Positions 1 through 9,649 of a stretch of 64,000 nucleotides of DNA are shown piece after piece. This DNA is from an uncultured Gammaproteobacteria bacterium (GTDB lineage: Bacteria; Pseudomonadota; Gammaproteobacteria; Nitrosococcales; Methylophagaceae), in contig CAJQLA010000008.1 in the NCBI GenBank assembly GCA_905479075.1, forward strand, positions 62,001-126,000, written 5' to 3'. The position numbers and the translations under genes were made by a program. The notes beneath the pieces were generated by a model that worked only from the letters and a program-made list of their open reading frames with translations, did no database searches and was not told the DNA's origin. Position 1 is the stretch's first letter. Each line of letters begins with the position of its first letter.

Positions 1-899
1 ATGCCAAATTGATGATGGAAGAAGATGATGCTGAAATGCGTGAAATGGCTAAAGAAGAGTTAGTCGAAGCTGAGCAGCAAGAACAACAGTTAGAAGTGAC
101 ATTACAAAAATTATTACTGCCAAAAGATCCTAATGATCAACGAAATATCTTCCTAGAAGTCAGAGCAGGAACAGGTGGTGATGAAGCAGCATTGTTCGCC
201 GGTGATTTGTACCGAATGTATAGCCGATATGCCGAGAGTCGTCGTTGGGGCGTTGAATTAATTAACGCTCAAGAAGGTGAACACGGTGGCTATAAAGAAG
301 TGGTCATCAAAATTGTAGGTGATGGCGCTTATTCAAGGCTTAAATTTGAGTCTGGTGGTCATCGAGTACAACGTGTGCCAGAAACGGAGTCACAGGGCCG
401 AATTCATACTTCAGCTTGTACTGTTGCCATCATGCCTGAAGCAGATGAGTTAGATCAGATTGATATTAATCCAGCCGATTTACGTGTCGATACGTTCCGC
501 GCCTCTGGTGCCGGTGGTCAGCACGTTAATAAAACTGATTCTGCCATTCGAATTACGCATATTCCAACAGGTATTGTCGTTGAATGTCAGGATCAACGTT
601 CGCAACATAAAAATCGTGCTCAGGCGATGTCAGTACTGCAGTCACGAATTATGGCCGAACAACAAGAAAAAATAGATTCAGAACAGGCGGAAACACGAAA
701 ATTACAAGTGGGGAGTGGAGATCGTAGTGAACGGATCCGTACCTACAATTATCCGCAAGGCCGTATGACAGATCATCGTATTAACTTGACTCTGTATAAA
801 TTAGCTGAAGTGATGGAAGGTGATTTAGAGCAAGTTATAGAACCGTTGATTAATGAGTATCAAGCAGATCAATTGGCTGCATTGGCGAGTGGTGAATAG
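1..899 (+). CDS. prfA: Peptide chain release factor 1, 5'-truncated by window edge
   Basis: Class I release factor that reads UAA and UAG in the ribosomal A site and triggers hydrolysis of peptidyl-tRNA. The frame is already open at base 3, so the true start lies outside the window. About 298 codons are visible against roughly 360 in the family, so some 60 N-terminal residues are missing. The stop-codon reading tripeptide is PET at about 378-386, a known PxT variant. The catalytic GGQ lies at about 513-521 within GAGGQHVNK. The C-terminal YNxPQGRxTDHR region is intact. prmC (hemK), the methyltransferase for this GGQ that often follows prfA, is not here. Identity is certain from near full-length similarity to known RF1. 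Confidence 0.98.
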   Translation, partial: AKLMMEEDDAEMREMAKEELVEAEQQEQQLEVTLQKLLLPKDPNDQRNIFLEVRAGTGGDEAALFAGDLYRMYSRYAESRRWGVELINAQEGEHGGYKEVVIKIVGDGAYSRLKFESGGHRVQRVPETESQGRIHTSACTVAIMPEADELDQIDINPADLRVDTFRASGAGGQHVNKTDSAIRITHIPTGIVVECQDQRSQHKNRAQAMSVLQSRIMAEQQEKIDSEQAETRKLQVGSGDRSERIRTYNYPQGRMTDHRINLTLYKLAEVMEGDLEQVIEPLINEYQADQLAALASGE

Positions 900-984
900 T
901 ATTAAAAAATGCTTCAATAAATGTTAGAGCGCATTGTAGAATCGAATCTATCAAAGATTGAAATTAAAATTAGTGGGGAAAAAT

Positions 985-1221
985 ATGAAAACAATGACTT
1001 GCAGACAACTTGGTGGCGCATGTGATCAAGAATTCAGCGCAGAATCTTTTGAAGATATGGCTGGTTTGATTAAGGCGCATGGAGTAGAAATGTTTCAAAA
1101 ACAAGACAGGCCTCATCTTGATGCTATGCAAAAGGTTTTTGCCCTTATGCATGACCCTGACTTCTTGAAAGAATGGTCTGATTCTAAGCAAGCAGAGTTT
1201 GAGGCTTTACCTGAAGACTAA
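985..1221 (+). CDS. DUF1059-like small protein
   Basis: A 78-residue acidic cytosolic protein with an N-terminal MTCRQLGGACDQEF segment, which carries the two cysteines and resembles DUF1059-type small proteins. The later MFQ-x(5)-H-x(3)-M pattern also fits that group. Function is unknown. I chose ATG 985 because a GGGG ribosome binding site lies about 7 bases upstream; a TTG nine codons earlier has no such site. It stands alone 85 bp after prfA and converges with hemF. There is no signal peptide or membrane segment. The family assignment is from recall of the motif and is moderately sure. Confidence 0.7.
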   Translation: MKTMTCRQLGGACDQEFSAESFEDMAGLIKAHGVEMFQKQDRPHLDAMQKVFALMHDPDFLKEWSDSKQAEFEALPED

Positions 1222-1240
1222 TTGTTAAATGAGGAGTTTC

Positions 1241-2718
<1,478 letters not shown>

Positions 2719-2822
2719 GATGTAGCTATCTTATTTTTATTAAGGACAGATCGAAGTTAGTCACTTTTAAATACATTTTATGTGTTTTAGGAGATTATGC
2801 TGATACATAAAGTATGTTTTTC

Positions 2823-3695
2823 TTAATTTAGATGACGTTTCTTCTCGATTATTTTTTCGATAAAGGGTGCCAAAATAATGCCCATTGCTAAGCCTAATTT
2901 TACAGCAGGAACAACAAGGTTATTCGGTCGAGACATAAATGAACCTTTTAACATACTTAAATAGTATGGAAAATCGGCTGTTTTTGGATCTTTAAAACTT
3001 ATGACGACTAGGCTTTCATCGGCAGTTGGAATTTCACGCATAGCAAAAGGGTTTGATGTATCTACTAAAGGCACACGTTGAAAGTTAATATGAGTACGCG
3101 AAAACTGGGGGGTAATGTGGTAGAAATAATCAGGCATTCGTTTGAGGATAATATCGACTACAGCTTCTTGTGAATATCCACGATTTACACAGTCACGCTT
3201 AATTTTTTGGATCCACTCTAAATTAATAACGGGGACAACACCAATCATCAAATCAACGAAGCGGGCAATATTGACTTCATCCGTTACAGCGCCACCATGA
3301 AGGCCTTCATAGAATAGAAGATCAGTATTACCCTCAATTTCTTCCCATGGCGTAAATGTGCCAGCAGGTTGGTTGAAGGGAATACCTTCAGTATCGCTAT
3401 GAATGTAGTAACGACGTTGTCCTTTTCCTGTTTCAGCGTAGGTTTGGAAGAGTGACTCTAGTCGGTCTAAGCAATTAGCTTCTGGTCCAAAATGTGTCAG
3501 TGCGATACCTTGCTCTTGCGCCTTAACAACTTCGGCACGCATTTCTTTTCTATCATATCGGTGAAAACTATCACCTTCGACTACAACAGGTTTAATTCCA
3601 CCACGACGGAAAATATCTTCGAACGTATTTTTTACTGATGATGTCCCTGCACCAGATGAACCGGTTACAGCAATGATAGGATGAGCAACTGACAT
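2823..3695 (-). CDS. prkB: Phosphoribulokinase (PrkB type)
   Basis: P-loop kinase predicted to phosphorylate ribulose 5-phosphate to ribulose 1,5-bisphosphate. The 290 residues show a Walker A loop GSSGAGTS at residues 12-19, the EGDSFHRYDR substrate segment near 40, and FYEGLHGG near 128. The length and sequence match the proteobacterial PRK/PrkB group. A hydrophobic, Lys-ending C-terminal stretch (about 264-288) follows the kinase core. It lies 43 bp after purD on the same strand. No RuBisCO gene is in the window, so a Calvin-cycle role cannot be claimed; E. coli PrkB shows that such genes occur without RuBisCO. Confidence 0.92.
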   Translation of the reverse strand: MSVAHPIIAVTGSSGAGTSSVKNTFEDIFRRGGIKPVVVEGDSFHRYDRKEMRAEVVKAQEQGIALTHFGPEANCLDRLESLFQTYAETGKGQRRYYIHSDTEGIPFNQPAGTFTPWEEIEGNTDLLFYEGLHGGAVTDEVNIARFVDLMIGVVPVINLEWIQKIKRDCVNRGYSQEAVVDIILKRMPDYFYHITPQFSRTHINFQRVPLVDTSNPFAMREIPTADESLVVISFKDPKTADFPYYLSMLKGSFMSRPNNLVVPAVKLGLAMGIILAPFIEKIIEKKRHLN

Positions 3696-3738
3696 TCAGC
3701 CTTCTCCTCAAGGGGTTAGGAAGTTATAAACTACAAAA

Positions 3739-5019
3739 CTAGTCTCGCGTTATCGCGCGGTAGCCGATATCAGTGCGGTAATACATATCCTGCCAAGTAA
3801 TGTTGTCTATTATTTTATACGCTTTAGTTTGGGCTTCGGCAACTGTTTGGCCTAAGGCTGTAGCGCAGAGCACTCGACCACCTGCCGTAACAATGCTGTC
3901 ATTTTTAAAAGTTGTACCAGCCTGAAAAACTTTCGTATCGTCGCTTTCAGTGGCATCTAAACCTGTAATAACATCACCTTTTTTATATGTGTCTGGATAA
4001 CCACCTGCAGCGAGTACTACACCAACTGCAGCACGCTTATCCCAAACAGCATCAACAGCGTTTAGCTCACCTTTTAATGCCGCTAGGCAAAGTTCAACTA
4101 AATCAGATTTTAAACGCATCAATATGGGCTGTGTTTCTGGATCACCGAAGCGACAATTATATTCAACAACACGCGGTGCTCCTGCTTCGTCAATCATTAA
4201 ACCGGCGTATAAGAACCCAGTGTAAGGTCTTCCATCAGCGGCCATACCCTCTACTGTGGGGATAATGACTTCATCCATGATTTTTTGATGAACGCTATCT
4301 GTCACCACAGGTGCTGGTGAATAAGCACCCATGCCGCCAGTGTTAGGCCCTTTATCACCATTGTCACGAGCCTTATGATCTTGCGATGTGGCCAACGGCA
4401 AGATGTTTTTACCATCAACCATGACGATAAAACTGGCTTCTTCGCCAACCATAAACTCTTCAATGACAACACGATGTCCTGCTTCACCAAAAGCATTGCC
4501 TGACAACATGTCTTCAACGGCATCAATGGCTTGTTGTTCGGTGAAAGCAACAATGACGCCTTTACCAGCAGCGAGACCATCAGCTTTGACCACAATAGGT
4601 GCACCTTGCTGACGGATGTAATCCACAGCAGGAGCCACTTCAGAGAATACTTGGTATGCAGCAGTTGGGATGTTGTGACGAGCTAAGAAATTCTTAGTAA
4701 AGCTTTTTGATGCCTCTAATTGAGCCGCTTCTTTATTAGGACCAAAACAAGCTAAGCCAGCGTCGCTAAAAGCATCAACGATACCTAAAACGAGAGGGAC
4801 TTCAGGGCCAATAATCGTTAAGTCGATAGTATTGTCTTTTGCAAACGTAACAAGCCCAGGAATATCTTCGACGGTGATATCTACATTTTCTATATTGGCT
4901 TCCGCATCAGTACCAGGATTCCCAGGAGCAACGAAAACCTGACTACACTGAGGCGATTGAATAAGCTTCCAAGCTAATGCATGCTCACGACCACCACCAC
5001 CAACAACTAAAATTTTCAT
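3739..5019 (-). CDS. purD: Phosphoribosylamine-glycine ligase
   Basis: GAR synthetase, the second step of de novo purine synthesis, ligating glycine to phosphoribosylamine with ATP. The 426 residues match the family. The N-terminal MKILVVGGGGREHALAWKL nucleotide-fold segment, the ATP-grasp KADGLAAGKGV loop near residue 145, NTGGMGAYSP near 229, and the EYNCRFGDPETQ metal-binding block near 287 are all visible. It is the first gene of a minus-strand run (purD, prkB, tsaC, hemF). purH, its frequent neighbour, is absent. The upstream 190 bp is shared with the divergent LOG-family gene. Confidence 0.98.
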   Translation of the reverse strand: MKILVVGGGGREHALAWKLIQSPQCSQVFVAPGNPGTDAEANIENVDITVEDIPGLVTFAKDNTIDLTIIGPEVPLVLGIVDAFSDAGLACFGPNKEAAQLEASKSFTKNFLARHNIPTAAYQVFSEVAPAVDYIRQQGAPIVVKADGLAAGKGVIVAFTEQQAIDAVEDMLSGNAFGEAGHRVVIEEFMVGEEASFIVMVDGKNILPLATSQDHKARDNGDKGPNTGGMGAYSPAPVVTDSVHQKIMDEVIIPTVEGMAADGRPYTGFLYAGLMIDEAGAPRVVEYNCRFGDPETQPILMRLKSDLVELCLAALKGELNAVDAVWDKRAAVGVVLAAGGYPDTYKKGDVITGLDATESDDTKVFQAGTTFKNDSIVTAGGRVLCATALGQTVAEAQTKAYKIIDNITWQDMYYRTDIGYRAITRD

Positions 5020-5210
5020 GCTCTTTGCCGTACTTATAAATAAAGTTCGCTATGATACCTTAGATAAGGTGATAACTGAATTGGAACACATCAATCCATA
5101 GGGTTAGATTCCTGTATTTTTGATATCAAATTGAGGGTTTGCAAAGCCTTGTCGTTTTCTTTATCGTCTAGGTTAATGGTTTGACATATTAATAGGTGGA
5201 AATAAAGACA

Positions 5211-5882
5211 ATGGAAGATCTTAAAGCGTCAGAAGCATGGCGAGTTTTTCGTATTCAGGCAGAATTAATTGATGGTATTGAAACATTACATAAGTTGGGT
5301 CCAGCCGTTTCTATTTTTGGTAGTGCGCGACTGCCTGCGGACTCCAAGTATTATCAAGATGCTATTACGGTTGCTGGCAATTTATCTAGGGCGAAATTTT
5401 CCGTTATTAGTGGCGGCGGCCCAGGCATTATGGAGGCTGCGAATAAGGGAGCTTTTCAACAAGGAGGACATTCTGTAGGTTTAAATATCGAGTTGCCACA
5501 TGAACAGACGCCTAATGATACGCAAGATATTAGTCTTACATTCCGTTATTTCTTTGTTCGTAAATTGATGTTTGTAAAATCATCTATGGGCTATGTTGTC
5601 TTTCCGGGTGGTTTTGGCACATTAGATGAGTTTTTTGAGGCATTAACGCTCATTCAAACCAAAAAAATTCGTCAATTCCCGGTTATTCTTTACGGCTCTG
5701 AATTTTGGCAGGGTTTAATTGAATGGTTAAAAGAGCGTGTGCTTGAGGTTGGCTGTATTGCAGAGGAAGACTTAGATTTATTTTACATCGTTGATACCCC
5801 TGAAGAAGTGTTACCCATTATTGAAAGACACTATGAGCATATTAGTGCTCACCCAGACCATGAAAAGAGATTTACGGTTTGA
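5211..5882 (+). CDS. LOG-family Rossmann-fold protein (putative nucleotide 5'-monophosphate phosphoribohydrolase)
   Basis: Lysine-decarboxylase-like (LOG) Rossmann protein. Characterised members cleave the ribose 5-phosphate from nucleoside or cytokinin monophosphates. The hallmark motifs are present: GSARLP near residue 38, SGGGPGIMEAANKGA near 67, RK and the PGGFGTLDEFFE motif near 132, which supplies catalytic Arg and Glu in the family. I take ATG 5211 because AGGTGG at 5194-5199 is well placed for it; an in-frame GTG at 5196 would lie inside that site. It is a single gene divergent from purD. The exact substrate in bacteria is uncertain. Confidence 0.88.
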   Translation: MEDLKASEAWRVFRIQAELIDGIETLHKLGPAVSIFGSARLPADSKYYQDAITVAGNLSRAKFSVISGGGPGIMEAANKGAFQQGGHSVGLNIELPHEQTPNDTQDISLTFRYFFVRKLMFVKSSMGYVVFPGGFGTLDEFFEALTLIQTKKIRQFPVILYGSEFWQGLIEWLKERVLEVGCIAEEDLDLFYIVDTPEEVLPIIERHYEHISAHPDHEKRFTV

Positions 5883-5915
5883 TTAGTCGCCTGTTCCTAA
5901 ACATAGGCATAGTAA

Positions 5916-6218
5916 AAAATACACTATGACATCTATGTTAGAACGAATAAAAAGTTACTTCGGCTGGGCGATTTTCAACTCAAGCTCTACATCTTAGTAA
6001 CATCAGATGAGATTGATTTACTTGAAACTGTAGCAGCAGGAAAAAAGTTGATAAAGGTCTCCGTGAATGACGACTTACAAGAAGCAATAGATAAATTAAG
6101 TAAAAATGATGCAGAAGCATTGTATGTCACCAGGCGTATTGGTTTACTGACCGAGAAAATTGAAGGAGTGATAACGCCACAGGATATTGAGGCTCAATAT
6201 CATGTGCCAAGACATTAA
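5916..6218 (+). pseudogene. Remnant of a CBS-domain protein (C-terminal end, possibly ClC channel)
   Basis: A 101-codon open frame ends at TAA 6216-6218 but has no ATG in frame; the preceding in-frame stop is at 5913-5915. The translation contains VNDDLQEAIDKLSKNDAEAL, YVTRR and EGVITPQDIE, typical of the second half of a CBS domain, and ends in a C-terminus like those of CBS-bearing chloride channels. The rest of the parent gene is missing. I infer a truncated gene remnant next to the tRNA-Leu integration hot spot. A small protein started at the internal GTG (V N D D) cannot be excluded. Confidence 0.5.
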
Positions 6219-6238
6219 ACAAAAAGATTACTAAATTT

Positions 6239-6269
6239 TGTAAACAAATAGAAAAAGCTTCTGTATAAT
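6239..6269 (+). promoter_or_regulatory. Putative sigma-70 promoter of tRNA-Leu
   Basis: A perfect TATAAT -10 hexamer lies at 6264-6269, ten bases before the mature tRNA 5' end. A TTGTAA at 6239-6244 could serve as -35, but its 19-base spacing is long, so the -35 choice is tentative. Confidence 0.55.
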
Positions 6270-6278
6270 GCGCCGCAT

Positions 6279-6365
6279 GCCTAGGTGGTGAAATTGGTAG
6301 ACACAAGGGACTTAAAATCCCTCGACTTCACGGTCGTGCCGGTTCGATTCCGGCCCTAGGTACCA
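6279..6365 (+). tRNA. tRNA-Leu (anticodon UAA)
   Basis: An 87-base class II tRNA. The acceptor arm GCCTAGG at 6279-6285 pairs with CCTAGGT at 6355-6361 with a terminal G:U, followed by A73 and an encoded CCA at 6363-6365. The anticodon stem AGGGA/TCCCT closes the loop CTTAAAA, giving anticodon UAA. A long variable arm (CGACTTCACGGTCG) and the T-loop GGTTCGATTCC are present. A TATAAT box precedes it and a terminator follows 9 bases after CCA. Its 3' half is repeated downstream at 6804-6844 and 9436-9481, so this is the intact copy at a probable integration site. Confidence 0.97.
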
Positions 6366-6374
6366 TATATCAAA

Positions 6375-6406
6375 GGTTTAGCTTATTTATAGGCTAAGCC
6401 TTTTTT
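6375..6406 (+). terminator. Rho-independent terminator of tRNA-Leu
   Basis: GGTTTAGC at 6375-6382 pairs with GCTAAGCC at 6393-6400 (one G:U), followed by six T. It starts 9 bases after the tRNA CCA. Confidence 0.85.
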
Positions 6407-6520
6407 ATTGAATGCTGCTAATGGCACGCATAAATAACGGCGGCGCTTATTTGCCTTTTAAGCTGCCTCTAGGCTAGTCTCTGATACAGAGTAAATAATT
6501 AAGGATGATCGTCTACTTCA

Positions 6521-6787
6521 ATGTCTAACACAAACACTTCAATCCCAGAATCCAATTTAATCGACAACGATACGCAATATGAAGTTGTCCCTCGTAGGCG
6601 TGCTGATAGACGTGACGGGAAGCAGTCACAAGAACTTGCATCCGAAAGCGACGGTATTAAAGTGCAAAAAATCGATACGGAGCAAGCAGGTCTATCCAAT
6701 GAAGGTGAACGCCGTCAGTCAGACAGGCGTACTTCAAGACCTACTTTACTCAGTGTGGATGAAATAGCGATATTACGTAAAAAGTAA
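6521..6787 (+). CDS. Small Arg-rich protein of unknown function, paralogue of the 11752-11979 gene
   Basis: An 88-residue charged protein that I cannot place in a known family. It has no signal peptide, membrane segment or cysteine. Two blocks are shared with the 75-residue protein at 11752-11979: a first block around DTQYEVVPRRRADRR (residues 17-31) and a second from GERR to the C-terminus, SRPTLLSVDEIAILRKK. The linker between them varies in length and sequence. The conservation of both blocks and of the LRKK ending supports a real protein. AAGGA at 6501-6505 is the likely ribosome binding site, somewhat far (15 bases) from ATG. It lies between the intact tRNA-Leu and the first 3'-end repeat, so it may be integrated cargo. 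Confidence 0.7.
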   Translation: MSNTNTSIPESNLIDNDTQYEVVPRRRADRRDGKQSQELASESDGIKVQKIDTEQAGLSNEGERRQSDRRTSRPTLLSVDEIAILRKK

Positions 6788-6803
6788 ATGCTAGAGCTTC
6801 GAC

Positions 6804-6844
6804 CTTCACGGTCGTGCCGGTTCGATTCCGGCCCTAGGTACCAT
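6804..6844 (+). repeat. tRNA-Leu 3'-end direct repeat (copy 2, identical)
   Basis: Forty-one bases are identical to 6326-6366 of the intact tRNA-Leu: the second half of the variable arm, the T-arm, acceptor 3' strand, CCA and one following base. The 5' half of a tRNA is absent, so this cannot be a functional tRNA. Such 3'-end copies are typical att scars left when an element integrates into the end of a tRNA gene. A terminator follows 8 bases later. Confidence 0.92.
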
Positions 6845-6852
6845 TATATGAG

Positions 6853-6883
6853 AGCCCAGCAGTTTATTCTGCTGGGGCTTTTT
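6853..6883 (+). terminator. Rho-independent terminator after tRNA-Leu repeat copy 2
   Basis: AGCCCAGCAG at 6853-6862 pairs with CTGCTGGGGCT at 6869-6879 (one base bulge), followed by a T-run. It may end transcription of the small gene at 6521-6787. Confidence 0.85.
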
Positions 6884-6975
6884 ATGGATATTTAGTTGAC
6901 CATCATCTATTAGACACTATAACCTGAATTCTGAAGAATTGATTAAGTCCACATTGCTGCATTAGAGGTGAATTC

Positions 6976-8505
6976 ATGAGTCAAAATTCAACTGATATGC
7001 CCTCTTTAAAGTTACGCCGAGTGGGTATTGATACCTATAAAGAAAATGTCGCTTATTTACATCGGGACTGCCCAGTTTATCGTTCTGAGGGCTTTCAAGC
7101 TCTTAGCAAAATTGAAATCCATAAAGTAGCAAATGGTAACCCTGTAATTGCTGTGCTAAATGTTGTGGATGATGAATCTATTACCGCATTAGATCAATTA
7201 GGCCTCAGTGAGCAGGTTTATCGCCAGTTAGACGTTCCTGATGGAACGGAGGTGTTTATCAGTCATGCCACTCCTCCCACATCACTTAAGTCGGTGCATC
7301 GTAAAATATCTGGTGAACGGCTGGCATACAAAGAATACTTAGATATTGTTAGCGATATCGTCAATAGTCGATATTCCAAAATTGAAATTGCAGCATTTCT
7401 TGTCGGCTGTTCTGAGACGGGTATGGAACGAGAAGAGGTATTGAACCTAACACGCGCTATGGTTGATACTGGGGAACGTATTGACTGGGGGGGGCATCAA
7501 GTATCAGATAAACACTGTATCGGTGGTATTCCTGGTAATCGTACCACCATGATAGTGGTGCCAATTGTAGCGGCACACGGCATGTTGATGCCAAAAACAT
7601 CAAGTCGAGCCATCACCTCTCCAGCAGGCACAGCAGATACCATGGAAGTATTAGCCTTTGTGGAACATTCACAGGAAAACCTACGTGAAATTTTAACCAA
7701 AGAGCGTGCTTTTATTGCATGGGGAGGGACCGCCAACCTTGCTCCAGCAGATGACATGTTAATATCGGTTGAAAGGCCCTTGTCAATGGACTCTATTGGC
7801 CAAATGGTGGCGTCGATCTTGTCGAAAAAAATTGCAGCGGGTGCAACACATCTCTTAATAGATATTCCTGTCGGACCGACAGCTAAGATTCGCAATTCAT
7901 CTGATGGGCTTAAATTACGTAAAGTATTCGAATATGTTGGCGATAAAATGGGGTTACATACTGAGGTTATTTTAACCGATGGCAGTCAACCTATTGGTAA
8001 TGGTGTTGGGCCTGTGCTGGAAACCATAGATATCATGAAAGTGCTGGAGAATGACCCAGCAGCTTCATTGGAACTTCGTGAAAAAGCACTCCAACTTGCA
8101 GGCAGAATCATTGAATTTGATTTTGATGTTCGCGGTGGACAAGGCTATATCATTGCCCGTGACATTTTAGAATCTGGTCGTGCATTGGAAAAAATGAACG
8201 CCATCATTGATGCACAAGGTCGCAATCCTAATCCACTGACGCTGGGTATATTACGACATGATGTAGTTGCTATGGAATCAGGCATTATAAAAGGTATAGA
8301 TAACCTTAAAATTGCTTCAATTGCACGTCTAGCAGGAGCCCCTATGGATAAAGGAGCAGGGGTTTATATCCATAAAAAAATTGGTGATACCGTATCGCAA
8401 GGTATGGTGTTATTGAGCATTTATGCTGAATTTAATGCTGACTTTAATTTCGCTATAGCTCTAGCAGAAAAAGAATCAAGTTTTACTCTTGAAAGCCATG
8501 AGTAA
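6976..8505 (+). CDS. AMP/thymidine phosphorylase family (archaeal-type, TP type 2)
   Basis: Phosphorolytic nucleoside or nucleotide phosphorylase of about 509 residues, the length of archaeal AMP phosphorylase and of the bacterial 'putative thymidine phosphorylase' group rather than of E. coli DeoA (440). It has an N-terminal extension of about 90 residues, then the GT3-type helical and alpha/beta domains. Motifs are DKHCIGGIPGNRTT near residue 177, SSRAITSPAGTADTMEV near 210 (the family signature) and GGTANLAPADD near 254. GAGGTGA sits 5 bases before ATG. The gene overlaps the PRPP synthetase gene by 8 bases. It lies between tRNA-Leu repeats 2 and 3. Whether it acts on AMP (giving ribose 1,5-bisphosphate) or on pyrimidine nucleosides is not decided by sequence. 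Confidence 0.9.
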   Translation: MSQNSTDMPSLKLRRVGIDTYKENVAYLHRDCPVYRSEGFQALSKIEIHKVANGNPVIAVLNVVDDESITALDQLGLSEQVYRQLDVPDGTEVFISHATPPTSLKSVHRKISGERLAYKEYLDIVSDIVNSRYSKIEIAAFLVGCSETGMEREEVLNLTRAMVDTGERIDWGGHQVSDKHCIGGIPGNRTTMIVVPIVAAHGMLMPKTSSRAITSPAGTADTMEVLAFVEHSQENLREILTKERAFIAWGGTANLAPADDMLISVERPLSMDSIGQMVASILSKKIAAGATHLLIDIPVGPTAKIRNSSDGLKLRKVFEYVGDKMGLHTEVILTDGSQPIGNGVGPVLETIDIMKVLENDPAASLELREKALQLAGRIIEFDFDVRGGQGYIIARDILESGRALEKMNAIIDAQGRNPNPLTLGILRHDVVAMESGIIKGIDNLKIASIARLAGAPMDKGAGVYIHKKIGDTVSQGMVLLSIYAEFNADFNFAIALAEKESSFTLESHE

Positions 8506-9394
8506 GGATATTTTATTATTAGGTTTTCCTGAGTATAGTCAACAAGCACGTTGCATCGCAGCAGCAGCTGGCCTAAGTTATAGTCATATCAAAATACACC
8601 ATTTTCCAGATGGTGAAAGTCAGCTTATACTTCCAGCGAAATTGCCTAAGCATGTGATATTTTGCCGAAGCCTCAATGAGCCTAATGAAAAATTAATAGA
8701 ACTTATTATGGCAGCTTCGAGTGCACGTAAAAATGGTGCTCAAACTATTGGTCTTATCGCCCCCTACTTATGTTATATGCGTCAAGATAAGGCATTTAAC
8801 CCTGGTGAAGTTGTAAGCCAAATAATTCTAGGTGAATTACTGGCAACCTATTTTGATCAAGTATTAACTGTTGATGCCCATCTACATAGAATTGAACACC
8901 TTTTTCAGGCTCTACCGGTTAAAAAGGCAGTCAATGTAACCGCCACCCAACCAATGGCTCAATTCATTGAAAAGAATATTGATGATGCCTACATTATTGG
9001 GCCTGATAAGGAATCAGAACAATGGGTAGCTAATATCGCAAGATATTCTAAGCTGAATTATTGTATTGCTAGTAAACAGCGTTTTGGTGATAAAGAGGTC
9101 GAGGTGACCATTCCTGATGCAGATTATTTTCAGCGACATATCATTCTAGTTGATGATGTCGCCAGCACAGGAAAAACACTGCTTGCTGTTGCCCAGAAGC
9201 TAGCAAAATATCAACCGGCATCAATTTCCGTACTTGTGACCCATGCTTTGTTTGTGAATGATGCCCAAGAAGAATTAATTGCAGCTAATGTGTCAAATAT
9301 CTGGAGCTGTGACAGTATTCCTCATCCATCTAATGCCATTCAATTAGCAAACCTTTTAGCCGGTGAACTTATAAAAATGATTGAACTAGACTAA
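8498..9394 (+). CDS. Ribose-phosphate pyrophosphokinase-like protein (PRPP synthetase)
   Basis: Predicted to make PRPP from ribose 5-phosphate and ATP. The 298 residues are shorter than the housekeeping Prs of about 315. Motifs are FPDGESQLILP near residue 39, the YMRQDKAFNPGE segment near 90, VDAHLHR near 124, and the PRPP-binding loop ILVDDVASTGKT near 216. ATG 8498 lies inside the end of the phosphorylase gene (ATGAGTAA), so the two are translationally coupled; an in-frame TTG at 8489 is less likely. The sequence is of the shorter, archaeal-like class, so a second housekeeping prs is expected elsewhere. The pairing suggests salvage of ribose phosphate released from nucleotides. Confidence 0.88.
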   Translation: MSKDILLLGFPEYSQQARCIAAAAGLSYSHIKIHHFPDGESQLILPAKLPKHVIFCRSLNEPNEKLIELIMAASSARKNGAQTIGLIAPYLCYMRQDKAFNPGEVVSQIILGELLATYFDQVLTVDAHLHRIEHLFQALPVKKAVNVTATQPMAQFIEKNIDDAYIIGPDKESEQWVANIARYSKLNYCIASKQRFGDKEVEVTIPDADYFQRHIILVDDVASTGKTLLAVAQKLAKYQPASISVLVTHALFVNDAQEELIAANVSNIWSCDSIPHPSNAIQLANLLAGELIKMIELD

Positions 9395-9435
9395 GTGTTA
9401 ACTAATAAGGCATTGTTTATATTTTAAGGGTAGCC

Positions 9436-9481
9436 CCCTCGACTTCACGGTCGTGCCGGTTCATCCCGGCCCTAGGTACCA
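9436..9481 (+). repeat. tRNA-Leu 3'-end direct repeat (copy 3, decayed)
   Basis: Forty-six bases match 6319-6365 of the intact tRNA-Leu from the 3' side of the anticodon stem to CCA, with one base lost and one changed in the T-loop (TTCATCCC instead of TTCGATTCC). The 5' half is missing. The decay suggests it is older than copy 2. It reads like the outermost scar of an earlier integration. Confidence 0.9.
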
Positions 9482-9492
9482 ACAAATACAAG

Positions 9493-9527
9493 AGCTTCAA
9501 CACCTTAACGGATGTTGGAGCTTTTTT
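9493..9527 (+). terminator. Rho-independent terminator after tRNA-Leu repeat copy 3
   Basis: AGCTTCAACA at 9493-9502 pairs with TGTTGGAGCT at 9513-9522 (one G:U), followed by a T-run. It probably also ends the phosphorylase-PRPP synthetase transcript. Confidence 0.88.
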
Positions 9528-9649
9528 ATTTTGTTTCCATGTAGACTCAATGTAGACAGTTTGGAAAGCATTTTAGATAGGTTGAGAATAACTATTTAGA
9601 TAGCTCGGGCAGTCCAGTTAGTACGAGCAGTTTTTAGATGAAAATTGAA

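Noticed and set aside
6804..6844. Second tRNA gene
   Set aside because: Only the 3' half is present; the acceptor 5' strand, D-arm and anticodon arm are missing.
7497..7895. 132-codon minus-strand frame inside the phosphorylase gene
   Set aside because: Shadow of a gene with clear motifs; no start context or similarity.
6366..9435. Integrase or transposase gene that could explain the tRNA repeats
   Set aside because: All frames in the interval were read; only the small protein, the phosphorylase and the PRPP synthetase were found.
9436..9481. Third tRNA gene
   Set aside because: 3' fragment only, with T-loop changes that would block folding.
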